DNA of 64,000 bases from JANPJV01 sp031425695. GTDB lineage: Bacteria > Pseudomonadota > Gammaproteobacteria > Xanthomonadales > SZUA-5. Made by a program: the position numbers and the translations under genes. The notes beneath the pieces were generated by a model. It made no database searches. It was given only the letters and a program-made list of their open reading frames with translations, and was not told the origin of the DNA. The stretch is from assembly GCA_031425695.1 (NCBI GenBank), contig JANPJV010000010.1, forward strand, positions 1 through 64,000, in the 5' to 3' direction. Shown here piece by piece: positions 56,419-64,000 of the stretch; position 1 is the stretch's first letter; each line of letters opens with the position of its first letter.

Positions 56419-57135
56419 ATGAGTACGACCCTCTACTTCTTTCCACACGCCGCGCTGTCGTTCGTGCGCGATGGTGACTCACAGGCGCACGCGCATCGGG
56501 CGCTGCAACTCAGCGTCGCGCTCGAAGGCCACATCCGGTCGCTGGAGGATGGACGTTGGGAGGAGCATCTTTTTCTCGCGTGCTCGCCGCAGCAGCCGCA
56601 TCGCATCCGCACCACCGGCGCGCTTTGCGCGCACTTGTTCATCGATCCGGGTCCGCGCTGCCACCAGCTGTGGAGTGCCGCGGGAGCGGTGCCGTCGATC
56701 CCTGGCTTGGATTTGATCGCCGCGCTGCGAGCGCTCGCAGACGGGCCGCGTGATGAGATCCGAGCGCACGAGCTGACCTGGGAATGGCTGTCGCAGAGCC
56801 TGCCGGGTCTCTTGCCCGATGGTGCACCGGCAGATCCGCGCATCCAACGGGCGCTCGCCCATCTCGAAGCCAACCCCGACGCAGCCAGCAATCACCGCGA
56901 GCTGGCGCAATTGACCCACCTTTCGGTGAGCCGCTTTGCCGAACGCTTCCGCCTCGAAACCGGCATGGCGGTACGCAATTACCTGCTCTGGCGCCGCCTG
57001 CTGCGCTCAGTCGCCGCCCTGCAGGCCGGCGCCAGCGTGACCGATGCAGCACTCGACGGCGGCTTTGCCGACACCGCCCATCTTTCGCGCAGCTTCAGGA
57101 GGACCTTCGGGGCGGCGCCGACGGATATCGGGTGA
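56419..57135 (+). CDS. AraC-family transcriptional regulator
   Basis: 238 residues from the ATG at 56419; an ATG at 56404 is also in frame. The N-terminal half has a cupin-like character (ALSVALEGHIRSLEDG-like strands after HAHRALQLS). The C-terminal AraC helix-turn-helix pair is clear: RELAQLTHLSVSRFAERFRLETGMAVRNYLLWRRLLRSV, then SVTDAALDGGFADTAHLSRSFRRTFGAAP. The gene is divergent from the BNR protein gene across a 263-bp gap, so that operon is a plausible target. Effector unknown. Confidence 0.88.
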   Translation: MSTTLYFFPHAALSFVRDGDSQAHAHRALQLSVALEGHIRSLEDGRWEEHLFLACSPQQPHRIRTTGALCAHLFIDPGPRCHQLWSAAGAVPSIPGLDLIAALRALADGPRDEIRAHELTWEWLSQSLPGLLPDGAPADPRIQRALAHLEANPDAASNHRELAQLTHLSVSRFAERFRLETGMAVRNYLLWRRLLRSVAALQAGASVTDAALDGGFADTAHLSRSFRRTFGAAPTDIG

Positions 57136-57136
57136 C

Positions 57137-57222
57137 GCGGTTTCGGTTTCGGTTGTCGGTTTCGGAAGAGCTCCGGCCCCTTCTGCCCTTTCCGAAACCG
57201 AAACCTAAATCCGAAACCTGCT
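57137..57222. repeat. Inverted repeat, GGTTTCGGTTGTCGG family, between convergent genes
   Basis: Left arm GGTTTCGGTTTCGGTTGTCG with GTTTCGGAAGAGC; right arm CCCTTTCCGAAACCGAAACC with TAAATCCGAAACC, ending 57218. It begins two bases after the AraC stop and ends a few bases before the aceE stop. Confidence 0.7.
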
Positions 57223-57223
57223 C

Positions 57224-59914
57224 CTACACCGTCCCTGGATTCGGCCGCTCGCTGTCGATCCCGTACTTGGCAATCGCGTCGGCGATCCGCTGGCGCTCGA
57301 GTTTGCCATCGTCGACGAGCGCGGTCAGCGCGGCGACGACGATGTGGTAGCGGTCGACTTCGAAGAAGCGGCGCAAGTTGGCGCGTGTGTCGGAGCGGCC
57401 GTAGCCGTCGGTGCCGAGCACGTTGTAGCGCATTCCATGCGGCAGGTACGGACGGATCTGCTCGGCATAGGCGCGCACGTAATCGGTGGCCGCAATGACC
57501 GGCCCGCTCGCGTCAGCCAGCACCTGTGAAACGTAGGGCACGCGGCGTTCGGTCAGCGGATGCAGGCGGTTGTAGCGCTCGACGTCGACGCCATCGCGGC
57601 GCAGTTCGTTGAAGCTCGGGCAGCTGTAGATATCGGCGGCGACGCCGAAATCGGTCGCCAGCAATTCCGCGGCAGCAATCGATTCACGCAGGATGGTGCC
57701 AGAACCGAGCAGGCTGACGCGGGGCACCGTCGCTGCAGCGTCGGTTGCGCTGCGGCCGAGCAGGTACATGCCGCGGATGATCCCTTCCGCCGCGCCTTCG
57801 GGCATTTCCGGATGGGTGTAGTTCTCGTTGACCAGGGTGATGTAGTAGTAGCAGTCCTCCTGCTCGGTGAGCATGCGGCGCATGCCGTCCTGGATGATGA
57901 TCGCGACCTCGAAGGAGAAAGTGGGGTCGTAGGAGCGGCAGTTGGGAATGGCACCGGCGAGCAGGTGCGAGTGGCCGTCCTCGTGCTGCAAACCCTCGCC
58001 GTTGAGCGTGGTGCGACCGGACGTGGCACCGAGCAGGAATCCGCGCGCGCGCATGTCACCGGCGAGCCAGGCGAGGTCGCCGACGCGCTGCATGCCGAAC
58101 ATCGAGTAGAAAATGAAGAACGGCAGCATCTGCAGGTTGTTGGTGCTGTAGCTGGTGGCGGCCGCCAGCCACGACGAGAACGCGCCAGCCTCGGTGATGC
58201 CTTCCTGCAGCACCTGGCCGGTCTCGTCCTCGCGGTAGTACATCAGCTGGTCGGCATCCATCGGCTTGTATTTCTGGCCGAAAGGCGCGTAGATGCCGAT
58301 CTGCCGGAACAGGCCTTCCATGCCGAAGGTGCGTGCCTCGTCGGCGACGATGGGCACCACGCGCGGACCGACTGCCGGATCGCGCAAGGTGATGTTGAGC
58401 GCCTGTACGAATGCCATCGTCGTGGAGATCTCGCGATCACCCGATGCCTTGAGCAGGCGGTCGAAGACCTCGATTCCCGGCGTGGCCAATGATTCGTCGG
58501 CCTTGCGGCGGCGCTGCGGCAGTGAGCCACCGAGCGCTTCGCGGCGGGCGCGCATGTACACCATTTCCGGCGAATCTTCGGCCGGCTTGTAGAAGGGCAC
58601 ATCCTCGAGCTTGTCATCCGGGATTGGGATGTTGAAGCGGTCGCGGAAGGCCTTGACTGCCGCGCTGTCCATCTTCTTCTGCTGATGGGTGATGTTCTGC
58701 GCTTCGCCGGCCTTGCCCATGCCGTAACCCTTGACGGTCTTGGCCAGGATCACGGTCGGCATGCCCTTGGTGGTCGTGGCCGCGTGGTACGCCGCGTAGA
58801 CCTTGTGCGGATCGTGGCCGCCGCGGTTCAGGCGCCAGATATCCTCGTCGGACATGTTGGCCACCATGGCCGCGGTTTCCGGCGACTTGCCGAAGAAATT
58901 CTCGCGCGTGTAGGCGCCGCCCTTGGCCTTGTAGTTCTGGTACTCGCCGTCGACCGTCTCCATCATGATCTTGCGCAGCTGGCCCTTGGTATCGCGCGCG
59001 AACAGCGGATCCCAGTAGCTGCCCCAGAGCACCTTGAGCACGTTCCAGCCGCCGCCGCGGAACACGCCCTCGAGCTCCTGCACGATCTTGCCGTTGCCGC
59101 GCACCGGTCCGTCCAGGCGTTGCAGGTTGCAGTTGACCACGAAGATCAGGTTGTCGAGACCCTCGCGACCGGCCAGCGCGATCGCGCCCAATGATTCCGG
59201 CTCGTCGGTCTCGCCGTCGCCCAGGAAGCACCAGACCTTGCGATTGCTTTCCGGCATCAGGCCGCGGTTTTCCAGGTACTTCCAGAAGCGCGCCTGGTAG
59301 ATCGCGGTGATGGGCCCCAGCCCCATCGAAACTGTCGGTGTCTGCCAGAAATCCGGCATCAGCCACGGATGCGGGTATGAGCTGATGCCCTTGCCGTCGA
59401 CCTCCATGCGGAAGTTGTCGAGCTGCGCATCCGTCAGCCGGCCTTCGAGATAGGCGCGGGCATACACGCCGGGCGAGCTGTGGCCCTGGATGTACAAAAG
59501 GTCGCCGGGATGGCCGTTGCCGGGCGCATGCCAGAAGTGATTGAAACCGACGTCGTACAACGTCGCCGAGGAGGCAAAACTGGCGATGTGCCCGCCGAGC
59601 TCACCCGGCTTGCGGTTGGCCCGCAGCACCATCGCCATCGCGTTCCAGCGCAGGATCGTGCGGATGCGCCACTCGAGCGCGCCGTCACCCGGGTGACGTG
59701 CCTCCATGTTCGGCGGGATCGTATTGATGTATTCGGTGGTCGGATCGAACGGCAGGAAAGCACCGGCGCGCCGCGACACCTCGACCATCCGCTCGAGCAG
59801 GAAATGCGCCCGATCCGGCGACTCGCGCTCGATCACCGCCTCCAGCGCATCCAGCCATTCCTGGGTCTCGACCGCGTCGATATCGGTCTTGGAAACATCG
59901 AGCTTCTGGTCCAC
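57224..59914 (-). CDS. aceE: Pyruvate dehydrogenase E1 component, homodimeric type
   Basis: 896 residues from a GTG with GGAGG upstream. Starts with DIDAVETQEWLDALEAVIE. Thiamine-diphosphate motif GDGETDEPES with NLQRLDGPVRGN; HPHLWMP-type substrate region PHPWLMPDFWQTPTVSMGLGP; RDLTQ-like allosteric features and GSGTILRES toward the end. This is the E. coli-type alpha2 enzyme, which decarboxylates pyruvate and reductively acetylates E2. The aceF and lpd partners are not in the window. A 357-bp region with a large inverted repeat precedes it. Confidence 0.97.
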   Translation of the reverse strand: MDQKLDVSKTDIDAVETQEWLDALEAVIERESPDRAHFLLERMVEVSRRAGAFLPFDPTTEYINTIPPNMEARHPGDGALEWRIRTILRWNAMAMVLRANRKPGELGGHIASFASSATLYDVGFNHFWHAPGNGHPGDLLYIQGHSSPGVYARAYLEGRLTDAQLDNFRMEVDGKGISSYPHPWLMPDFWQTPTVSMGLGPITAIYQARFWKYLENRGLMPESNRKVWCFLGDGETDEPESLGAIALAGREGLDNLIFVVNCNLQRLDGPVRGNGKIVQELEGVFRGGGWNVLKVLWGSYWDPLFARDTKGQLRKIMMETVDGEYQNYKAKGGAYTRENFFGKSPETAAMVANMSDEDIWRLNRGGHDPHKVYAAYHAATTTKGMPTVILAKTVKGYGMGKAGEAQNITHQQKKMDSAAVKAFRDRFNIPIPDDKLEDVPFYKPAEDSPEMVYMRARREALGGSLPQRRRKADESLATPGIEVFDRLLKASGDREISTTMAFVQALNITLRDPAVGPRVVPIVADEARTFGMEGLFRQIGIYAPFGQKYKPMDADQLMYYREDETGQVLQEGITEAGAFSSWLAAATSYSTNNLQMLPFFIFYSMFGMQRVGDLAWLAGDMRARGFLLGATSGRTTLNGEGLQHEDGHSHLLAGAIPNCRSYDPTFSFEVAIIIQDGMRRMLTEQEDCYYYITLVNENYTHPEMPEGAAEGIIRGMYLLGRSATDAAATVPRVSLLGSGTILRESIAAAELLATDFGVAADIYSCPSFNELRRDGVDVERYNRLHPLTERRVPYVSQVLADASGPVIAATDYVRAYAEQIRPYLPHGMRYNVLGTDGYGRSDTRANLRRFFEVDRYHIVVAALTALVDDGKLERQRIADAIAKYGIDSERPNPGTV

Positions 59915-60015
59915 TGGCCCTCCTAAGGGCTTCGCATTCGGCTGTCGTCAGACAGTCGATTATGGGGCGCTCGGAGGGGCCAGTCGAACATCGCACGCTG
60001 ACAGTGTGCGCGGGC

Positions 60016-60262
60016 TTTGAAAAAGAGCGGGACGGGAAGGACGCGAAGGTAAAGCAGAAAGGAAGAGAAGGGGAGCAAATGCTCTTGGGGTAAGCGGCAC
60101 GGCGCCCGTCAACTGCGGGTTTTCGTGCGGGCCTGGTGCTCAACAATCTCTGGAAATCAAGGGCTAGGCGTTGGTTCGTCGCGAGATGTCCCAACCAGAA
60201 TGCTGGCTTTCCCTCGCTTCCTTTCTGCTTTCCCTTCGCTTCCTTCCGCCCCGCTTTTTTTG
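60016..60262. repeat. Large purine/pyrimidine inverted repeat upstream of aceE
   Basis: Left arm is purine-rich: TTGAAAAAGAGCGGGACGGG, AAGGACGCGAAGGTAAAGCA, GAAAGGAAG (60016-60066). Right arm is its pyrimidine-rich complement: CTCGCTTCCTTTCTGCTTTC, CCTTCGCTTCCTTCC, CCGCTTTTTTT (about 60212-60262). The ~145-bp centre (60070-60210) contains GCACGGCGCCCG but no gene. It fills most of the gap between holC and aceE and leaves only ~100 bp for the aceE promoter. Confidence 0.65.
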
Positions 60263-60271
60263 ACCCAAAGC

Positions 60272-60694
60272 TCACAGATCAAACTTCGTCACCTCGAACC
60301 CGCGCCGGCGATATTCGGCCCAGCGTTCACGCGAGCCGACGCGTTCGGCGGGGTCGGCGGGGACGACTTCCTTGACCCAGTCGAAGTTGCCCTCGGCGAC
60401 TTCCTCGCGCAGGTTGATGACCAGCGGCCGATCAGCGACCACTGCGCCCGGCGGGGCGATCAACACGGCGGTGACGTCGTCGTCCTCATCACCGGCGATC
60501 TGGTGAGGAATGAAGGCCTCGGCGTCGAACGCCCACAGCTGGTCGTCGAGCTCTTCCGCATCGGCAAGCGTGCGCACCAGGATCAAAGTCGGAAACTGCG
60601 CCGCGTAGGCGCGCTTCACCAACTCGCAGACGAGCAGGTTGGGATCCGCCTTGAAGCGGTCCTTGACGATCAGGTAGAACTCGGCACGCGGCAT
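60272..60694 (-). CDS. holC: DNA polymerase III subunit chi
   Basis: 140 residues from the ATG at 60694. RAEFYLIVKD, the R-A-Y-A-A-Q motif in LVCELVKRAYAAQFPTLI, LDDQLWAFDAEAFIPHQ and PLVINLREEVAEG match HolC throughout. Chi links the clamp loader to SSB. holC follows pepA in gammaproteobacteria; here a GGTTTCGG inverted repeat lies between them and occupies the place of the leader and SD, so ribosome entry is unclear. The longer upstream frame is a shadow of pepA. Confidence 0.92.
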   Translation of the reverse strand: MPRAEFYLIVKDRFKADPNLLVCELVKRAYAAQFPTLILVRTLADAEELDDQLWAFDAEAFIPHQIAGDEDDDVTAVLIAPPGAVVADRPLVINLREEVAEGNFDWVKEVVPADPAERVGSRERWAEYRRRGFEVTKFDL

Positions 60695-60788
60695 TTTTTG
60701 GTTTCGGTTTCGGTTTTCGGTTTCGGAAAAGCTCAGGTCGCGATCGGCTTGGGCTCTTTCCGAAACCGACAGCCGAAACCCAAACCGC
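60695..60788. repeat. GGTTTCGG-family inverted repeat between pepA and holC
   Basis: Left arm TTTGGTTTCGGTTTCGGTTT with TCGGTTTCGG (60698-60727); right arm TTTCCGAAACCGACAGCCGA with AACCCAAACC (about 60757-60786). It lies inside what is normally a tight pepA-holC operon and reaches the base next to the holC start codon. Confidence 0.75.
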
Positions 60789-60791
60789 TTC

Positions 60792-62261
60792 TTACCCCTT
60801 CTGCCCCAGCAACCACTGCACCAGCATGCCCACCGGCCGGCCGGTGGCAGTGCCTTTGCGGCCGGAATCCCAGGCGGTGCCAGCAATGTCGAGGTGGGCC
60901 CAGCGCTGGCCTTCGGTGAAGCGGGCGAGGAAGCAGGCGGCGGTGATTGCGCCGCCGTACTTGCCGCCGATGTTGGCAAAGTCGGCGAAACCGGTCTCGA
61001 GCTGGCTCTGGTAGTCCTCCCACAGCGGCAGCCGCCAGGCGCGGTCCATGCTCGTCTCGCCGGCGGCGAGGAGCTCGTCGGCAAGCTCGTCTTCCTTGGT
61101 CAGGAGGCCGGTCGCGTGCTGGCCGAGCGCGACCACGCAGGCACCGGTCAGGGTGGCGATGTCGATCAACGTGTGCGGCTCGAAGCGCTGCGCGTAGGTC
61201 AGCGCATCGCACAGGATGAGTCGGCCTTCGGCATCGGTATTCAAGATTTCGACCTGATGCCCGGCCATGGTCTTGATCACGTCGGACGGGCGGTAGCTCT
61301 TGCCGTCAGCCATGTTTTCGGCGGCTGGCGCGAGCACGGTCAAGTTGATCGGCAGCTTGAGGATGGCGACAGCTTCCATCAGCCCGAACACGGCGGCAGC
61401 GCCGCACATGTCGAACTTCATCTCCTCCATGCCGGCCGCCGGCTTGATGTCGATGCCACCGGTGTCGAAGGTGATGCCCTTGCCCACGATCACATAGGGC
61501 TTGCCGGTGCCAGCCTTGTATTCCATCACGATCAGCTTGGGCTCGTTGACGCTGCCCATCCCGACGGCGAGCAGTGCGCCCATGCCGAGGGCCTGCATCT
61601 GCGCGACCTCGAGGACTTGCGTGCTCACCTCAGGGTGGCGCGCTGACAGTACATGCGCCTGCTCAGCCAGATAGGCCGGCGTGCAGATATTTGGCGGCAG
61701 GTTGCCGAGCTCGCGGGCGAGGCGTACGCCGGCGGCGATCGCGCTGGCGTGCTCGAGCGCGGGGCCCTGGTAGTGCGGGGCGCTGAACTGCACTTCGCGC
61801 AATTCGACACGCTCGGGCTTCGCTTTTAGAGTCGCGGTGTAGCGATACGCGGCATAATCGGCGGCGAGCGCCGACTGGGTCAGTTTCCAGTCGATGTCCT
61901 GGCGCGGCACTTCGACTTCCGTGAGATACGAGGCCACGGTTTCGACCGGGAGGCCCTTGAGCGCACGGTGGGCTTCACGCGTTGCTCGCAGGAATCGTGG
62001 AGCATCGAACTTTCGTTGTTCACCGAGCCCGACCACCAGGATGCGCGCCGCGTTAAGAGTGCCCGCCTGATGCAGCAAGGTCGTCGTTCCGACGCGACCG
62101 GTCACATCACCGCTTTCCATGAGGCGTTTGAGCAGGCCGCCACTGGCCGCATCGAGCTCTGCCGCCGCACTGGTCAGCATCCTGTCTTCGAATACACCGA
62201 CAATGACCAGGGACGCAGCGACGTCTTTAGGACGTCCGGCAAGGCGCTTGAACTCCAGCAT
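60792..62261 (-). CDS. pepA: Cytosol (leucyl) aminopeptidase
   Basis: 489 residues from the ATG at 62261 (MLEFKRLAG). The M17 signature NTDAEGRL is present. VGKGITFDTGG carries the metal-binding Lys and Asp but has Thr where most PepA have Ser (FDSGG). MKFDMCGAAAV and TLTGAC also match. It removes N-terminal residues from peptides using two zinc/manganese ions; some PepA also bind DNA in Xer recombination at cer/psi sites. It is divergent from lptF, as in other gammaproteobacteria. Confidence 0.95.
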   Translation of the reverse strand: MLEFKRLAGRPKDVAASLVIVGVFEDRMLTSAAAELDAASGGLLKRLMESGDVTGRVGTTTLLHQAGTLNAARILVVGLGEQRKFDAPRFLRATREAHRALKGLPVETVASYLTEVEVPRQDIDWKLTQSALAADYAAYRYTATLKAKPERVELREVQFSAPHYQGPALEHASAIAAGVRLARELGNLPPNICTPAYLAEQAHVLSARHPEVSTQVLEVAQMQALGMGALLAVGMGSVNEPKLIVMEYKAGTGKPYVIVGKGITFDTGGIDIKPAAGMEEMKFDMCGAAAVFGLMEAVAILKLPINLTVLAPAAENMADGKSYRPSDVIKTMAGHQVEILNTDAEGRLILCDALTYAQRFEPHTLIDIATLTGACVVALGQHATGLLTKEDELADELLAAGETSMDRAWRLPLWEDYQSQLETGFADFANIGGKYGGAITAACFLARFTEGQRWAHLDIAGTAWDSGRKGTATGRPVGMLVQWLLGQKG

Positions 62262-62372
62262 GAACAGTCTCCGGATACGATTGGCAAAACTTGGATGGCC
62301 GTGGGCAGAATGCCCGAAAGCGCTGGATGAAGAGCGCCTCACAGCAGAATTCCGAGTCTACCCGAAGCCCTA

Positions 62373-63476
62373 GTGAAGACCCGCGCCGACCGCTACCTCG
62401 AACGCGAGGTCTGGCAAGCCCTGCTGGCCGTGATGCTGATCCTGAGCATGGTCGTGCTCGGCGGCCTGCTGACCGACGTGCTCAACAAGATCGCCCGCGG
62501 CCGGGTGCCGCCGCCCCTGCTGCTGAGCCAGATCGGGCTGCGCATCCCTGACGCGCTGACCCTGCTGTTGCCGCTCGGCACGCTGATGGGCGTGCTGCTT
62601 GCCTATGGGCGCATGTACCGGGACAGCGAGATGGCGGCGCTCGCAACCGCTGGCTACGGCTCGCTGCAGACCTTGCGGCCGCTCCTGCGCGTCGGACTCG
62701 TGCTGATCCTGGTGCAGGCCGGCCTCGCCTTCTTCGTCGCGCCCTGGGGTCGCTCGGTTGCCGCCGAGATGATCGTCGACATGCAGCGCTCGGTTGCGAT
62801 TGCTGGCTTGTCCTCCGGCCGTTTCGTCGAGCTGCCCGGGAATGCCGGCGTGCTCTATGTCGCAAATGTGAGCGCGGACCAGCGCGAGGTCGAGGAGATC
62901 ATGCTGGTCCGCGAGCGCGAGGGCCATCGCCTGGTGCTGACGGCACGGCGCGGGCGTCTGCGCGTCGACGAGCCGCGTGACGAACTCATCCTCGAGTTGG
63001 AAGCGGGCGAGCGGGTCGATGGTCGGGCCGGCGAGCCCAATTACCGGCGCATTCGCTTCGAGAGCGCCGATATCTCGTTCCCGCGCCAGCGCGCGGACGC
63101 CGGCGATCCGCGCCAGGGCCGCACGACCGTGAGCCTGCTCGAGTCCGACGATCCCGAATCCAAGGCCGAGCTCACCCGTCGGCTGGCGCAGCCGATGGTG
63201 CTGCTGCTGCTGCTGTTGCTCGCGCCGATCATGGCCCAGGGCACGCCGCGCCAGCCGCGCTACGACAAGGTGGTGGTCGCCATCCTGCTGTACGTGACTT
63301 ACGTGAACCTGGTCGAGCTCGCGCGGGTCTGGCTGATTGCCGGCACGCTGCCGGCATGGATGGGTACCTGGTGGGTGCATGTCGGCTTCAGCATGATCGT
63401 GCTGGTCGCCTGGGCCCGTGAGCTGCTCGCATGGCGCCGTGGCAAGCGGGTGCTCAGCCAGTTCGGAGTGGATTGA
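62373..63476 (+). CDS. lptF: LPS export permease LptF
   Basis: 367 residues from a GTG. Membrane helices at about 16-36, 55-78, 100-123 at the N-terminus, then the periplasmic beta-jellyroll (about 128-265) and three helices at the end (about 272-290, 300-320, 332-350), the LptF/LptG layout. LPLGTLMGVLLAYGRMYRDSEMAAL is the conserved coupling-helix segment that contacts LptB. With LptG and LptB2 it extracts LPS from the inner membrane. lptG starts two bases after its stop. Confidence 0.94.
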   Translation: MKTRADRYLEREVWQALLAVMLILSMVVLGGLLTDVLNKIARGRVPPPLLLSQIGLRIPDALTLLLPLGTLMGVLLAYGRMYRDSEMAALATAGYGSLQTLRPLLRVGLVLILVQAGLAFFVAPWGRSVAAEMIVDMQRSVAIAGLSSGRFVELPGNAGVLYVANVSADQREVEEIMLVREREGHRLVLTARRGRLRVDEPRDELILELEAGERVDGRAGEPNYRRIRFESADISFPRQRADAGDPRQGRTTVSLLESDDPESKAELTRRLAQPMVLLLLLLLAPIMAQGTPRQPRYDKVVVAILLYVTYVNLVELARVWLIAGTLPAWMGTWWVHVGFSMIVLVAWARELLAWRRGKRVLSQFGVD

Positions 63477-63478
63477 GC

Positions 63479-64000
63479 GTGTTCAGCCAAATCGACAAAT
63501 TGGTCTACAAGGCGGTCGCGCCGGCGGTGCTGCTTTGCTGGTTCATCTTCGTCTCATTCGATGCGCTGATCGGGCTGGCTGGTGAATTCGACGAGATTGG
63601 CATCGGCGAATACGATGTCCTGCGCGTGCTCGAGTACATTGCGCTGTCGTTACCGCGGCGCATGTACCAGATGTTCTCCACTGCGGCCGTGGTGGGCAGC
63701 ATGCTGGGACTCGGCGCGCTGGCCGCGCGCAGCGAGCTGATCGCGCTGCAGGCAGCGGGTGCCAGCAAGTTTCGCATCGGATTGTCTTCGGTATGGGCGG
63801 TTGGCAGCCTGCTGCTGCTGGCGTTGATTCTCGGCGAGTGGGTCGGCCCGAAAGGTGACCGCATGGCTGCCGACCTGGCCGCGCAGTCGAAATCCCAGGG
63901 CATCGCCTTCAGCGGCAGCGGCTTGTGGCTGCGCGACGGCAAGGCGGTCTGGAATGCCAAGCGCATCGTCATCACCGGGCCTGGCCGGATCGACCTGTGG
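63479..64000 (+). CDS. lptG: LPS export permease LptG (5' part, cut by window end)
   Basis: The first 174 residues from a GTG two bases after the lptF stop. VFSQIDKLVYKAVAPAVLLCW with the first helix, then LSLPRRMYQMFSTAAVVGSMLGLGALAARSELIALQAAGASKFRI, the conserved LptG region with its coupling helix and LptB-contacting SELIALQAAG motif. GPKGDRMAADL lies at the start of the periplasmic domain. The frame is open at the right edge of the window, so the C-terminal half is missing. Confidence 0.94.
   Translation, partial: MFSQIDKLVYKAVAPAVLLCWFIFVSFDALIGLAGEFDEIGIGEYDVLRVLEYIALSLPRRMYQMFSTAAVVGSMLGLGALAARSELIALQAAGASKFRIGLSSVWAVGSLLLLALILGEWVGPKGDRMAADLAAQSKSQGIAFSGSGLWLRDGKAVWNAKRIVITGPGRIDLW

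Noticed and set aside
1..64000. tRNA, rRNA, tmRNA or other known RNA genes
   Set aside because: Scanned by eye for cloverleaf patterns with conserved TTCGA arms and CCA ends next to acceptor stems; none convincing. A covariance search would be needed to exclude weak cases.

Overview
The window is high-GC DNA (roughly two thirds G+C by eye) from a gammaproteobacterium, most likely in the Xanthomonadales/Lysobacterales (Xanthomonadaceae or Rhodanobacteraceae). The evidence is gene order: a TPR gene followed by tonB-exbB-exbD-exbD next to pdxJ; lptM-dapF-DUF484-xerC; pepA-holC divergent from lptFG; tatABC; a yfhM-type alpha-2-macroglobulin followed by pbpC; and a homodimeric aceE. I cannot name the genus. 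There is no rRNA, tRNA, prophage, insertion sequence or CRISPR array that I can see.

Layout. 0-3 kb: the end of a membrane protein, a secreted DUF1287 protein, and a tandem pair of paralogous membrane-anchored proteins of unknown function. 3-13 kb: a BPSS1780-type membrane protein, tatABC, a SYLF protein, an IPTL-CTERM surface protein, hemH with a coupled hydrolase, a YgjP-like metallopeptidase, rdgC and ttcA. 12.8-20.3 kb: a DUF465 protein, a rhodanese, then the TonB energising cluster with two ExbB and three ExbD paralogues around pdxJ. 20.7-28 kb: an FHA/S1-protease pair, small proteins, a dipeptidyl peptidase IV, a UPF0149 protein and an EamA transporter. 28.3-36.8 kb: alpha-2-macroglobulin and penicillin-binding protein 1C. 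37-43.3 kb: a secreted beta-helix protein coupled to a small Ig-like protein, divergent from an ECF sigma factor and a Ser/Thr kinase with a TPR-like tail. 43.5-47.3 kb: LysR regulator, alcohol dehydrogenase, VapBC, carboxylesterase. 47.6-50.3 kb: lptM-dapF-DUF484-xerC. 50.5-57 kb: a second kinase translationally coupled to a secreted BNR-repeat protein, then an AraC regulator. 57-64 kb: aceE, holC, pepA, and lptF with the start of lptG.

The most unusual feature is the intergenic DNA. Nearly every gap at the end of a gene holds a long imperfect inverted repeat built from one of about a dozen short 'word' families. Members are nested inside each other; four genes take their TAG stop codon from the tip of such an element; one element separates pepA from holC; and one lies in frame inside pbpC, adding about 40 residues. 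A separate element of about 120 bp occurs twice (before the first kinase and before DUF484). Its two copies form the same four hairpins with compensatory base changes, which suggests a structured RNA.

Functionally, much of the window concerns the cell envelope: Tat export, TonB energy transduction, LPS transport (LptF, LptG, LptM), peptidoglycan synthesis with periplasmic protease trapping (PBP1C/alpha-2-macroglobulin), and two kinase-linked loci next to large secreted proteins that share a C-terminal F-x-(S/N)-G-F-E tail.
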